64,000 bases of DNA, taken from positions 1,613,501 through 1,677,500 of the forward strand of contig CAJNDS010000779.1 in assembly GCA_905221605.1 (NCBI GenBank). The letters run 5' to 3'. The notes beneath the pieces were generated by a model. The model was given only the letters and a program-made list of their open reading frames with translations, searched no databases and was not told where the DNA came from. A program made the position numbers and the translations under genes. Shown here in pieces: positions 17,039-27,477 of the stretch. Each line of letters starts with the position of its first letter. The stretch's first letter is position 1. The stretch comes from Symbiodinium natans (lineage: Eukaryota; Sar; Dinophyceae; Suessiales; Symbiodiniaceae).

Positions 17039-18634
17039 ATGCCGATCGCGGGACATCGGTCATCTGGCATGCGATGTCGGTGGCTGGTGCCACTGCTTGG
17101 ACTGAGCTTGGTCAGCTCCTCGGCACCAACAGGTACTTCCCATCATGGAAGATCAGATCCAGGAAATGCCAATCCACTGGACGAGATGGACGAGATCGAG
17201 GATTCAGCAGCATGCATGACATGCATGCTTCAAGTAGACCTGCACCGGGAAGGCTTTGAGATGCTTGAAAAGAACGCGACAGATCCTGCGGAGGCTGTAG
17301 GCCCAGGGCCGCTCCCTCCAGCCCAAGCCCTGGAGTCCTTGCTATATCAGCTTTGGCTACCAATTCTGGTCGGCCTGGTGCTGTTCTTTTACCAGGATCC
17401 CCCCAACGCAGGCGGCTCGCAAATTGCAGCAGTGAACGGGCTACGCTTCGTCGCCGCAGTTGGGATTTTCGCTGAGCACGCAACCTTGCTGCCGGGGACT
17501 CTCGTAGGCGTGTTCCTGACCCTTTCTGGGTGCCTGTTGAGCTTGTCGCGTGTCAAAGCGCTCACAGGGCCTGAAGGCATTTCTAGCGATGGCGACTTCC
17601 TCGTGTTTTCGCCATCCAAAGCTGTGCGATTCATCGTTGTGCGGGCTGCCCGGATATATCCGCTCTATTTTGCAGTTATGAGTTTGAAAGAGGTCTGGAA
17701 AGGTGAGTTACCAGAGCATATTGGACTATGGTCGCTGCTGCTACAACCATTTCAGCTCATCTTTGGCTGCATCAAAACCTTTGCAAACATGGTAGCTGAA
17801 GATCCTCGAGAAATATTCTTGCTTCGTGGAATACCAGGAACAGTCAATACGTATTGGTTCATGCATGCAGTCATCTTTCTCTACGCGCTGTATCCTTTCC
17901 TGGAGTACTGCCTCCTGAGACCAGCGACGTCTGTCACCAGGCTGCTCGTGGTGGCGGGGTGCTGCATGTTGACCAAGCTGTTGATTGTGCTGTGGGCAAC
18001 GATGGTTCTGTCAAACGATGGCTTTGAGGTGGGCGACTACTGGTACCGACATGACTTGGGCTTCTTTTGGGCAGGCAAGGTGCCTTGGTACAGTTTTGCA
18101 CCTTTCCGCATACCAGACTTTGCCATGGGCATGCTTGTCCCACACATAGCCACATATGCCAAGCCAAACGACGTGTTGGTGCAAGTGTCAGATGTGCTCC
18201 TCTTGCTGTATTTTGCCTTAGCTGTCCTTCCCAGCAGTAGGCTTGCCTGTCTATGGATCGACATGCATCTGCACTGCCCGTTGATAACCTTTGCAGTTTG
18301 GGGCTTGTGTTTCGGGCCGCGCCCAAGCATGCTTGGACGACTGCTGGGACTGGACTGTCTTGTGACATTTGGCACAATGTCATATGGAATCTATGCATTT
18401 CAAGAGCCTCTAATGACCATGATGGGCGTCTATTACCCGAACAACAGCTCTGCCGGCCCGGTGGCTTCATGCCGGATGACCAATACATGCTTTGTGTGGT
18501 TTCAATACACCACACTCCCGGACATCGTGAACTTGTTCCTTGCATTCTCAGCTCTTGTATTGCTGACTATCTCGGGGTTCCATCTGGTGGAGGAACCAGC
18601 GAGGAAAGCTTTGCAGGCTGCTTTGTCCAAATGA
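17039..18634 (+). CDS. Acyltransferase-3 (OafA/YrhL-like) membrane protein, intronless
   Basis: 531 aa, the only long intact ORF here. An N-terminal signal-like segment (about 12-29, WLVPLLGLSLVSS) and a linker precede about ten membrane segments. Family landmarks are in the expected order: NGLRFVAAVGIFAEH near 130 with the conserved His, a VGVFLTLSGCLLS segment near 155, RAARIYPLY near 201, WFMHAVIFLYALYPF near 273, MSYGIYAFQEPL near 453, and a C-terminal HLVEEPARKAL. Acyltransferase-3 proteins move acyl groups onto extracytoplasmic carbohydrates or other acceptors; the substrate here cannot be read. Start: first ATG at 17039; the internal Met at residue 11 is an alternative. Lack of introns contrasts with all neighbours and suggests a retrocopied or young gene, but no spliced-leader relic is visible upstream. 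Confidence 0.88.
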   Translation: MPIAGHRSSGMRCRWLVPLLGLSLVSSSAPTGTSHHGRSDPGNANPLDEMDEIEDSAACMTCMLQVDLHREGFEMLEKNATDPAEAVGPGPLPPAQALESLLYQLWLPILVGLVLFFYQDPPNAGGSQIAAVNGLRFVAAVGIFAEHATLLPGTLVGVFLTLSGCLLSLSRVKALTGPEGISSDGDFLVFSPSKAVRFIVVRAARIYPLYFAVMSLKEVWKGELPEHIGLWSLLLQPFQLIFGCIKTFANMVAEDPREIFLLRGIPGTVNTYWFMHAVIFLYALYPFLEYCLLRPATSVTRLLVVAGCCMLTKLLIVLWATMVLSNDGFEVGDYWYRHDLGFFWAGKVPWYSFAPFRIPDFAMGMLVPHIATYAKPNDVLVQVSDVLLLLYFALAVLPSSRLACLWIDMHLHCPLITFAVWGLCFGPRPSMLGRLLGLDCLVTFGTMSYGIYAFQEPLMTMMGVYYPNNSSAGPVASCRMTNTCFVWFQYTTLPDIVNLFLAFSALVLLTISGFHLVEEPARKALQAALSK

Positions 18635-19324
18635 ATGATCACATACGCATGGCCAATTCCACTTTCAATAGGCTTGGGGCAGGAATGGAGAGTCGTTCCA
18701 GCTGCCAGTGGTTTGTTCTTATCATTCGAAGATGCGAGATCCGCGGAGCATCTTGCAACACGAAGCGGAGGTTCAGTGCTTTGTGTCTGCCGGGTGCCAG
18801 CATTCTTTCACTCATGCTGCGCCGTGTGATTGCAGAGCCTCACGTCTTTCACATCGCCCGACTTCGATTTGGCATTGGCCTTTATAGATGCAACTCGAGT
18901 AATTCAAGTAGAGGTATGGCCCAGGTCTTGCACTCTCAGTCCGGGGGTATGTGCCGCGCTCAACAGTAAGAGTTGGTTTTTTTTGCTTGGGCCGCCCTCA
19001 GAAGTAGGAGTCAGACCATGCAAGCGTAGGCAGATTTAAATCCCTTCTCTCTGTGTTCTAGCACGGAGATGAGTAGAGGTTGTGCCTCGGACGTGGAACA
19101 AAAGAAGTGTCGTGGTTGGCACACTTTCCAGATGCATGCGTGCTCCACTTCAGAGTCTATACTCATACTTCGTTGGCCCTAAACCCTAAACCCTAAACCC
19201 TAAACCCTAAACCCCAAACCCTAAACCCTAAACCCTAAACCCATTGTGTTGCGCACTGGTGCAGCACGGATTGCTGTCAGCTGGGCGGGTGGTTTAAAGC
19301 CAACCCGGAGCCTTCCCCTGTCAG
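18635..19324. other. 3' flank of the acyltransferase and telomere array
   Basis: No supported exon. A CCCTAAA array occupies about 19175-19245. Confidence 0.4.
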
Positions 19325-19402
19325 GTCGCGGAGCTTCAAGTGGGCTTTGTGAACCTCGCCCGCAGCGTCGAGTGCTTCGCTCGCTTCGTGCCTGAGACAG
19401 TC
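19325..19402 (+). CDS. Cyclase exon 1 (linker helix)
   Basis: 26 codons behind CCTGTCAG: VAELQVGFVNLARSVECF to RFVPETV, then a GTGCCT donor. The RFVPxxVV helix is the usual lead-in to this cyclase type. Confidence 0.88.
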
Positions 19403-20056
19403 GTGCCTGGCGCAAGAAGATGGATTTACAATCGCAGGGCTTAGACATAGGCAGCTTGCAGGCCTTTTCGACTCACAGGCTTGCAAGGGGCGGGGTTAGC
19501 TTAGCTTTTTCTGTGGTGGGGTAGCTTCTGCTTGCGTAGCTGAGCCGGTACCCAGACAAAGAAGAGACCACATTGGGGAGGTAGGTGTGAAGTCGTAGCT
19601 CAACAGATACATGTTTTCGGGGTTGGCCAAGCCCGAAAGCCCAAATCTCAGAAGTAAACCCTAAACCCTAAACCCTATAAACCCTAGAACCCTAGAACCC
19701 TAGAACCCTAGAAGCCCCAGAAACCCTAGAAACCCTAGAAGCCCTAGAAACCCTAGAAACCCTCTAAACCCTAAACCCTAACACTACCTCTCTTCGCTCT
19801 CAATGGGGGGTCGGGCAAACAGACAGATGTTATTTTCGGGATTCGGTGCATAAGCCCTTTTCGGGGTGGAGAGGGCTCACGGATCTACGTCTCACCCTAA
19901 ACCCTAAACCCTGAACCCTGAACCCTAAACCCAAACCCCGAACCCTAAACCCGAAACTTTTTTGTTCCGACGGCGGACTTTAAATCCTCCGCGCCCCAGA
20001 GACACATCTTGTGGAGGAGTCTATGGGGGTGGGGGGGTTTGCGCGTGCATGCTGGC

Positions 20057-20209
20057 ATGAGTGCCCGATGCGACGAACTTTCGTCCTGGCGCAGTATTAA
20101 GACTGGGAATGGCAATCTGCGAAAGCCCAGCACCGGTACTAGCACGATGCTTCGCCAAGAAAGTTCAATGCTTTGCTCCATGATGCTCCGTTTCAGTCTA
20201 TATCCTTAA
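20057..20209 (+). CDS. Ser/Thr-rich open block inside a cyclase intron
   Basis: MSARCDELSSWRSIKTGNGN and on. It would interrupt the junction between cyclase exons 1 and 2, so it is either an alternative exon or not coding. Opposite strand is also open. Confidence 0.25.
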   Translation: MSARCDELSSWRSIKTGNGNLRKPSTGTSTMLRQESSMLCSMMLRFSLYP

Positions 20210-20375
20210 ACGCAATTTGAGTTGTTCAGAAGTGATGTAGATACTTCCTGTTGCTAGCGGCATGCACCTCCCAAACAAGGAGCTAATCAACCAAGTCCAC
20301 TACCACCTAGCCCTAAACCCTAAACCCTAAAACCGCCCTGGACTCCTAAACCGCTGACCGCCTTGCTGCTGAGAG

Positions 20376-20435
20376 GTGCGCTCCATCCTGCGTGGGGATC
20401 GCAACTCCACCACCATCAACGTCCGGAAGCGGCAG
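20376..20435 (+). CDS. Cyclase exon 2
   Basis: Exactly 20 codons, VRSILRGDRNSTTINVRKRQ, behind GCTGAGAG and before GTCTTT. Joins exon 1 in phase 0. Confidence 0.88.
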
Positions 20436-20767
20436 GTCTTTTGGCCTTGGGGCATAGGGTTTAGGGTTCAGGGTTCAGGGTTTAGGGTTTATAGGGTTTA
20501 GGGTTTACATGCATGCTGATCTTTCTTTGGTGTGTGAGTGTGTGTTCTTTTGTTGACCTGATGGGGTGAGTATAGCAGACGTGCGGATGAGGGAGATTTG
20601 TCACGTATGCTTTCGGCTTTCGGTGATGAGTTGTTGCATGGAAACCCTCAGCATCAGAACCCTGAACCCTAAACCCTAAACCCTACTGTAAACCCTAAAC
20701 CCTAAACCTTCAACCTCAACTCGATAGTCAACCCCTGCACATCTCACGCCTCTGGAGTTTCAGAAGC

Positions 20768-20862
20768 CAGGGGGTTTCCGATGTTCGGGGTACCTTAATG
20801 CGGTCCTCATTATAGGGGGGTCCTACTATTTGGGGATGTATACTGGGGTCCCCTACGTTCGT
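20768..20862. mobile_element. Inverted-repeat element, family G copy 2
   Basis: Contains CCTACTATTTGGGGATGTATA and GGGGTACCTTAATG. It lies in the intron before cyclase exon 3. Confidence 0.5.
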
Positions 20863-20911
20863 GCACCCCGCACCGCGACGGCAAAAGTTCGCGCAAGGGT
20901 CTGCTCGGAAG

Positions 20912-20974
20912 GTGACGATCATGTTTTCGGACATCCGTGGCTTTACTTCGATCTCGGAGGTGTTGTCACAAGAG
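20912..20974 (+). CDS. Cyclase exon 3 (first metal Asp)
   Basis: 21 codons: VTIMFSDIRGFTSISEVLSQ and E. Contains the first catalytic Asp. Followed by GCGGGC, a GC donor supported by the in-frame continuation in exon 4. Confidence 0.93.
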
Positions 20975-21659
20975 GCGGGCTCTGGGTCGCGCTGAATATG
21001 TATTTAGTTAGGGTTCAGTTAGGGTTTAGGGTTTATATGCTTCCCCCCCCCCTCCCCCCCAAGAAGTCCACCGAAAGGACAGTCTAAGGACAGTCTAAGG
21101 GGGCGAGGTGTTGCTCCGTAGGCCGCGAGCGCACCCTTTAAACCCTGATTCAGTTTTTGAATCAAACCGGGATCCCAGATTCAAGGTTCAAGATGCCTGG
21201 GAAAAGTTTGTGAGCATCTTGAATCTTGAATCTTGATCCCGGCTTGATTCAAAAATTAAATCAAATTGAATCAAGCTTGCCCCTCGCCCCACCCCGCACC
21301 CCCAACCCCCCCACACCTCACCCAACCCCCCAGCCCCAAACCCACCCCCGCCCCCCGCCCCCCGCCCCCGGAGGGCTTCGCCGAAATCATTGATAATCAC
21401 GGAGGGGGGGGGGGGGGGGGGCGATTTACATGAATATCTATACATGGTGACTCCACACTGTTCTTGTTTTGCACATTCTTGTTTTGCACATGCCTCTCAG
21501 AGCCACGCTTAGATTTGCCGAACCAACCTGTGTGACACTTTATCCGAAGTTTCGAATCCAATCCTTCTCCACACAGCCTTCATTTTGAAAGTGGCTCCTC
21601 GCAGCGTGACTTGGGTTCGCATGGCCGGGCAAGGAAACAGATTTGCCAATCAACCCTTC

Positions 21660-21795
21660 AACCCCAGCCTCCCTCCCCCTCCCCCCCCCTCCCTCCCCCC
21701 TCCGCCCCCCCCCCCCCTCCCCCCCTCCCCCCCCCCCCCCGCCTCCTCCCCTCCCCCCCCCCCCTCCCCCCCCCCCCCCCCTCCCCCCCACCTGT
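21660..21795. repeat. Poly-C / CCTCCC low-complexity tract
   Basis: Within a cyclase intron. Produces Pro-only and Gly-only frames on the two strands. Another G-rich tract lies at 21290-21420. Confidence 0.95.
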
Positions 21796-21956
21796 TCGTA
21801 TGTAGAAGCCATAGATGGGCGATGACATGTGGACATCTAGAGCTCCTCAAGATAGTCCTGCTTTTTGATGCTACTAAGTACCCTCGCTTAAGTAAGGGTA
21901 ACTTCGTGCTTACTTATTTTGGATAGGTCGGGTAATCAGGGCAGGGATGGTGCCAG

Positions 21957-22031
21957 GATTTGCTTACGTTGCTCTACCTCTACCTCAGTGAGATGACGAA
22001 CATCGTTGAGCAGAGGGGTGGTGTCGTGAGC
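21957..22031 (+). CDS. Cyclase exon 4
   Basis: 25 codons behind GGTGCCAG: DLLTLLYLYLSEMTNIVEQ and RGGVVS. To keep the fixed spacing from GG to GD the intron must start GACGCT, a GA donor. Confidence 0.88.
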
Positions 22032-22980
22032 GACGCTTCTTTCGGCAGTTAGCAATGATTGGCTATAGGACCCAGAGTACCCAGAGTAGGGATTCGGTTC
22101 CCTTGGCACTAAACCCTCACAACCAACCAAGGCACCCTCTTCCTTTCTAGGCGACTCATGGGTCTAATGATTTCATGTGGGCTGAGACGTCGAAGTCTCA
22201 TGTAGTTTATCGCCAGATTAAACTCCAATTAGACCCCCCACTCCTTGGAGCGGCCCATTATTTCCAATCCCTGAATTTTATGGGTTTTTATAGGTTCGAG
22301 GGGGGACAGGCTCAAGTCAAGCTTGCCCCAGGGCCCACCCCTCAATATCTCAGCCTCGAGTTGCGAACCTGCCATGCGGCTTGAAACCTGCCCTCAAGCC
22401 TGAACCCTTAATCGGCCCCCTAGGGACGAAGTCTAAACGAAGCGTAATCGGTTTATCTATGGTCCTAAAAGTCTTATGGTTGAGATTTCAGGCGCTTTTT
22501 GAGGCATAGGGTTGTGAAGGCTTCAGAGTTGCTGGGGAGTCCCTAGCAGGGCTAACTGGGCCCCTTGAGAGTTAGAAAAAGCGGTTAGTCAGGGCTCGGG
22601 GCAGGCGGGTACCCCCCAGAAGAGAAACAAAAACTGCCGGCAGAACAAGGGTTATAAACCCTAATTAAGCCCTAAACCCTAAACCCTACACTTTATCAGG
22701 GGTGTAAGGGTCTTGGGCTTCGGGTTCTGCCTCCGAACTTTACGCCCTGACTCAACCCGGAGGCTGTACACAGCCCATGCCCACACAAACCATGCAGGCG
22801 AGTGGTTCTCTTTTACGCTTCCATTATCGCCATAACTAGCACCAACCAATGTATCCTTATTGGGAGATACTGTAGGTGCTGGCCTATCATACCCTAAACC
22901 CTAAACCCCAAACCTTAAACCCCAAACCCTAAACCCTAAACCCTAAACCCGAGCCCCTTTCAAGCCGCGAGCTGCACCAG

Positions 22981-23034
22981 GAGATTCTCGGCGATGGTCT
23001 GCTGGTTCTCTGGAACACCCCGGATGACTTGGAG
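22981..23034 (+). CDS. Cyclase exon 5 (second metal Asp)
   Basis: Behind CTGCACCAG: EILGDGLLVLWNTPDDLE. Holds the second metal-binding Asp and the Glu at a purine-selecting position. The next base pair is GA (GACCTA). Confidence 0.93.
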
Positions 23035-23423
23035 GACCTACGCTTGGCTTTCTTCTGGTTGGCTCTTAGGACTTCACTTTTTGGGCTTTTGTAGAAACTG
23101 TAATAAGGAGCCTAGAAGGGGTTCAAAAGTCAGCCAAGTACAAGTAGGCCCTTTACTATACCAACTTTAATTCGGGACTTATAACCTGAATAGTAGGACT
23201 TACAACCCAAGGAAGGGGTATAACCCTACTTATATCTATACATGTAGGAGGTTCTGAAGACTTGCCTGGCTTGACCTGCAGAAGTTTTCGACTTGGGGAA
23301 CTCGAGCTTTTTGGTCGGGAAGGGATCGCCACTGGCATGGCCCACGTGAGAGGGTGTTGCCTTCAAGGGCATCTTACCTCAACCATATTCTCACAGCCCA
23401 TGGTCCTGAACCAGCAACCAAAG

Positions 23424-23477
23424 GACCACAATGTCGCAGCCTGCTCGGCGGCGATCGCCCAGCAGAAGGCGCAGCTC
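23424..23477 (+). CDS. Cyclase exon 6
   Basis: DHNVAACSAAIAQQKAQL behind CCAAAG. The 3' boundary is approximate because no standard donor falls exactly after Leu. Confidence 0.85.
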
Positions 23478-24343
23478 TAGGCTCTACACTTTGAAGGGTC
23501 CGCTGCGGGTTGGTTGAGAGTTGGGGCTCTCAGTTGCCCTTGCCTGTAGGGCATTGTCGGGATTTGTAGGGCGAAATGCGCTTTGCCCTGTGAGGAATTC
23601 AGGTGCAGGTATAGGGTTTTTTCGCCGAGGCGAGGAGTCCAATACTGAAAGGTGGTTCTTGGCAACACGAAGACCGTGCAGACCGTACGTTTGATCCACG
23701 TTGCGGCTCTACATGCTTTGCTCTGGTTTGTACAGTCTGCACCCTTCCCAACACTTTCCGCCTGGTGGCCCCACGTTTCCTGTTCCAGCGGAATACGTAC
23801 GGGAAGTGTTTGAAGTGCACCCAATTGTGTCTCGAGTGTGACAAAGAGAGTGATTCAAGTGACCCAGTGAACATTGCAACACACCGCTGGAAGGGACCCA
23901 CACGTCCCAAGCGACCGAGTGGATGAACTTGTTTACTTTGACCCACGTACAGTTTGACGCCAAGCAACCCAAGTGTCCCTGCATGTTGCTTTGTAATGAA
24001 AAGTGGGCGGTCTAGGGTGGGTCTGCAGACTAAGGCGCGCTCACAAAGCGCGCTTCCGTATGGCACGCCCTACACCCTGACGAGCGAGTCACTGCTTTGT
24101 TAGCTAACCTTTAAAAGCAGAAACAATGTTACATAGTGTGCCCTGCAATGTGGGGGTTTACAACAGTATGGGCCCCAATAAGGTACACGGAAACCCCCAA
24201 GTCAGCTAGGCCTGAGGCAGCAAGACCCTGACCAGCGGTAGGTTTGAATATAACTTCACATGTTGATTACCCTTAATCCCCTAGAGAATCCTTATAAAGC
24301 CGTATTGTTTTTTTAACATAGGGCCCTCCCCCCCCCCCCCCCC

Positions 24344-24388
24344 CCAAAAACAAAAAAAAAAAAAAACCCCCCCCCCCCCCCCCCCCCC
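24344..24388. repeat. Poly-C/poly-A tract before cyclase exon 7
   Basis: Runs of C, A and C over about 70 bases including 24328-24343. Likely hard to sequence, so length may vary. Confidence 0.9.
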
Positions 24389-24394
24389 GACGAG

Positions 24395-24475
24395 GCACTT
24401 CCAAAGTTGAACGCCACCTTCGCGGGCATGGGGCTGCCGAGTGTGGCCATACGCATCGGGCTGCACACTGGCGAG
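24395..24475 (+). CDS. Cyclase exon 7
   Basis: 27 codons behind CGACGAG: ALPKLNATFAGMGLPSVAIR, then IGLHTGE, the strand that leads to the substrate pocket. The 3' boundary is approximate. Confidence 0.9.
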
Positions 24476-24539
24476 CCTCGGCCATCCCTGCCCTGGAGTT
24501 CCAGGCCTTGGAGTATTTGCATTGAAGAAGGAATATAAT

Positions 24540-24720
24540 ATTATATATATATATATAAGTATATACAAGTTTTTATTTATATTTATATTCTACTTATGTA
24601 TGTGTTTATATTATATCTATATTTATGTTTGTTTCTATGTTTATATTTGTATTTAGATTCATATTTTATATTTACATTTATGTTCATATTGATATTTATT
24701 TATGTGTATAAACAACTACC
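24540..24720. repeat. AT-rich TATATA/TTTATA tract
   Basis: Simple-sequence intron DNA; no gene. Confidence 0.8.
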
Positions 24721-25260
24721 CTACGATATCAAAAACATAGTATGGTACAATACAATATAGCGGGCACAGGGTGAGTTCTTGTCGCGCAAGCGTACTCACT
24801 ACTTAAGACTCCCAGATTCAGCTCAACATCGTGAAGGTGAGTGTGCAAGACCATACACTGCATCATGTTTTTAGTTGTTTGGTTTTTGTGATGTGTGTTA
24901 TGTGTGTACAGATGTTTTTTTTTCGGAGGTCCTGGACATATTGCCAAGATTGCAAGGGCTCTAGACACAAGCTCTTCGGCTTCAGGGACTAAAGCACCGA
25001 TTTCGTCCCAGATCCGCGATTCCAGTTCCCGATTGAACTCCTTCCAACATATCATATGATGACCGGGTGCCCCAGAAATGGATCCACGATCGGGATATGA
25101 CGTATCATCTCGACACAGCCTTGAGGAAAGATATCGCCCTCCTCTCTCAACATGTCATTATCCTCCCTGCCTTGTCCATACGGTTGGGTGTCCTATGGTA
25201 TGTGTAGTTCTGGGCTTCTGCGGAGAGTAGCTTCAAAGCAAGAAGCCCCTAATCGTTGAG

Positions 25261-25301
25261 GATGTTCTTGCCGGCAACATTGGCAGCAACAAGAAAATGA
25301 A
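25261..25301 (+). CDS. Cyclase exon 8
   Basis: Behind CGTTGAG: DVLAGNIGSNKKM plus two bases, then GCTCCT. The GC donor is demanded by the join to exon 9 (KKMK-YGCMGD). Confidence 0.9.
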
Positions 25302-25487
25302 GCTCCTCGGCCTTATGCTTGACCGCAAAAGCGGTCTAGGGTTTAGGGGTGCATAGGGTTTGTTCGAAGGAATCCCCTGTGTTACACCATCCCTAAACCC
25401 TAAACCCTAAACCCTAAACCCTAAACCCTAACCCCCAATCTTTGCCGAAGTACAGCTATGAGCCGACCTTAAACCTTAAGCTCCAGG

Positions 25488-25606
25488 ACCGGTGCTTATA
25501 AGTGGGCTGATAAGTGCCCTAAGCACGGTTAGGACCAGCTAGAACTATGATTATACTTCTAACCCTGTTCATAAAGACCCATGAACCTCCAAGTAGAAAG
25601 CACTCC
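25488..25606. mobile_element. Element related to family K
   Basis: Contains GTGCTTATAAGTGGGCTGATAAG and ends CATGAACCTCCAAGTAG, resembling the ends of K1 (7085-7216) and of the copy at 50138-50250. Confidence 0.5.
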
Positions 25607-25637
25607 ATCCTAAACCCTACTCTCCTGAGCTCGAGAG

Positions 25638-25684
25638 GTACGGCTGCATGGGCGACCCGATCAACCTAGCAAGCCGGCTTGAAG
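25638..25684 (+). CDS. Cyclase exon 9 (Asn/Arg motif)
   Basis: YGCMGDPINLASRLE with phase-2 start and phase-1 end. Followed by GCTCTG, a second homology-proven GC donor. Confidence 0.93.
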
Positions 25685-25974
25685 GCTCTGTAGCTCAGGG
25701 TGGAGGTACTTTGATGTGTGGCTAAGGGTGCGCCTCAGTGACCCTTGCACCCGGCATTGTTTCGCACAAAGCTGTCCTGTTCCTGAGCATGACACCTCCG
25801 GAGAAGCTGCATGTCAGAGAGGGGGAGGGGCTAAGCCAGCTGGTGAAAACCTAAACCCTAAACCTTAAACCGCGTTGTTTGGGGCCCACAAGGATGCTTG
25901 CTCTATATTTGGCGAAACAAGTGTGAGCAGCTCAGAAAGATCATTTACCCCAAGAAAAGACCAGCGCTGGCCAG

Positions 25975-26060
25975 GGCTCGCCAAACACTACGGGGTCGGC
26001 ACACTGTGCTCAGATGCGACGTGCGCGTCTTTGCCCAACACATTTCTGCGCCTGGCCTAC
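25975..26060 (+). CDS. Cyclase exon 10
   Basis: Behind TGGCCAG: LAKHYGVGTLCSDATCASL and on to FLRLAY, matching the region after SRLEG in this family. Element N1 begins at its 3' end, so the exact donor is unclear. Confidence 0.88.
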
Positions 26061-26061
26061 T

Positions 26062-26265
26062 ATGGGGGTCGGAAGAATTACTACTAGTATTCCCTTGTAA
26101 CTATGGTCCCTTTATAATTACACTATACTAGTAGTAAGTATGGTCCCTTTATAATTACTACTAGTATTCCCTTGCAATCATGGTCCCTTTATGAATATAC
26201 TAGAAGACCCCCCAGAACCCTGTCCTAATCATTTAGGCGTCTATATTGGGGAGTAACACTGCCCC
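26062..26265. mobile_element. Repeat element N1 in cyclase intron
   Basis: Contains an internal repeat of ATTACTACTAGTATTCCCTTG with TATGGTCCCTTTATAATTAC. Related sequence at 39121-39225 and 59610-59730 shares GGGGTCGGAA or CCCTATTCTAA...ATT.AGGCCCC. Confidence 0.55.
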
Positions 26266-26499
26266 GCTCCACTCCTGAACACCGCAAAAACTGAAAGGCA
26301 GCCACGACTTTTAAAAAAGAGAGCCAGGTGGAATTGCAGCATCACTCCGCGCCTTATGGCTTGACGGTCCCCGTGCATCACGTGAGTCAGCTAGCAGGGC
26401 AAGAGCTACGTGGGTTGCAGTGAAGGCTTGCAGAAGGAACAAGCTTGATTATGCGATGCAGAATGCCGCCGAAATCACGAAGGAGTCAACTCCTCCCAG

Positions 26500-26584
26500 G
26501 TGCAGACAGCTGGACTTGGTGAAGGTGAAAGGCAAGGAGGAGGCTGTGTGGGTGTATGCCACCTTGCTGCACCAGACCTCCTGA
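26500..26584 (+). CDS. Cyclase exon 11, with stop
   Basis: Behind CTCCCAG: CRQLDLVKVKGKEEAVWVYA and TLLHQTS, TGA. The LDLVxVKGK strand is the usual C-terminal end of the catalytic domain, so the protein ends just after it. Confidence 0.93.
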
Positions 26585-26676
26585 ACTCCATCCCTATCGA
26601 AGTCGCTCGAAGAAGCTAGGGTTTCGGGTTTAGGGTCGCTTAGGGTTTAGGGTTTAGCGTTTAGGGTCTTCCTCAG

Positions 26677-26730
26677 CTGGTGGTGGTTGGATCCTATGCG
26701 GCAGTGGGGCTTAGTGTCCGAAGCCAGTGA
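26677..26730 (+). CDS. Short hydrophobic exon-like block
   Basis: Behind TTCCTCAG: LVVVGSYAAVGLSVRSQ, TGA. The hairpin CAAATGGGCC...GGCCCATTTG lies just downstream (26757-26795). Confidence 0.35.
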   Translation: MVVVGSYAAVGLSVRSQ

Positions 26731-27174
26731 GCCTCTGCAGAACCGGGTCCTCCACTAGCAAATGGGCCTCTGTCATGATACAGGGCCCATTTGTAACAAG
26801 TAAGACAATCATCTAGAAAACTTGCCGTGGAAAGTCACCCTGAACCCTAATTCCCTAAACCCTAAGCCCCATTGATCAGCAGAAAGAAACTGAACTGTGA
26901 TGACAGGAGTCAAGCCGCTTATCCTTGCCGGTCCCCAAACCCTCCACGTAGGCGGTGCCTCTTTGTGCCCCTAGCTGGTTCCCTCAAGTCCCTGCACTTC
27001 CCTAAGCGCCCTAGATGCCGTAGCTGCCCTCCAACTAGTGCCTGGCCGAGCTAGAAAAGACGAGGAGTTGATCGACGAATGCCCGGGACCTGCCGATGAT
27101 CACCCCAAGAGCAGGCGCACGGAGCGGAGTTCTGGGCTTCAGAGGTTTAGGCCCCATAGACTCTTGTGTTGCAG

Positions 27175-27312
27175 GTGGGAGGCAGTCCCACGCAGGAGGC
27201 TATTTTTTCCGAGGCTGAATTCCCTTCCATGCCCGGGGTTACATTGACTCTTGCTCGACTGAGCCAGTGCGAGCCGTGCCCCCGGTGCATCGCTTGTGCA
27301 TGCAAAAAGAAG
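27175..27312 (+). CDS. 46-codon exon with Cys cluster
   Basis: Between GTTGCAG and AAG|GTGAGC: VGGSPTQEAIFSEAEFPSM ... CEPCPRCIACACKKK. Textbook splice sites. The CxxCxxCxxCxC end might bind metal; family not recognised. Confidence 0.7.
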
Positions 27313-27371
27313 GTGAGCAACATCACCAGCACACCGGGAAAGGAAAGGAGTTTCGGCTAACTAACGGTGTG

Positions 27372-27477
27372 GGTTACCAGGACGGGCCAGTATACCCGAT
27401 ATTATGACCCCTTAAAAAGCCCCTTTATAGGGCTGATTATGGGGATTATAGGGCCAAATAGCCCATCCTTGGTAACA
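27372..27477. mobile_element. Inverted-repeat element, family C copy
   Basis: GTTACCAGGACGGGCCAGTAT ... AAATAGCCCATCCTTGGTAAC ends. Confidence 0.6.

Larger units (their letters stand above)
19325..26584 (+). other. Gene span: class III nucleotidyl cyclase, catalytic domain part
   Basis: Eleven exons listed separately together give an almost complete class III cyclase homology domain ending in a stop. It makes cyclic AMP or cyclic GMP from ATP or GTP. Both metal-binding aspartates are present (FSDIRGF and GDG), and so is the Asn/Arg pair (NLASR). Purine-selecting positions carry Glu (EILGD) and Gly (YGCMGD) rather than the Lys/Asp of adenylyl cyclases, so substrate is uncertain and leans away from classical adenylyl. 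Upstream exons are not identified; candidate blocks at 15.7-16.5 kb or 20.06 kb could belong. Introns are 0.3-1.0 kb and contain telomere arrays, inverted-repeat elements and poly-C runs. Confidence 0.92.

Noticed and set aside
17934-18969. 203-aa minus ORF and 238-aa + ORF over the acyltransferase
   Set aside because: Shadows of a well-supported gene in other frames; no family features of their own.
21540-21926. Pro-rich and Gly-rich ORFs
   Set aside because: Poly-C tract read on both strands, inside a cyclase intron.
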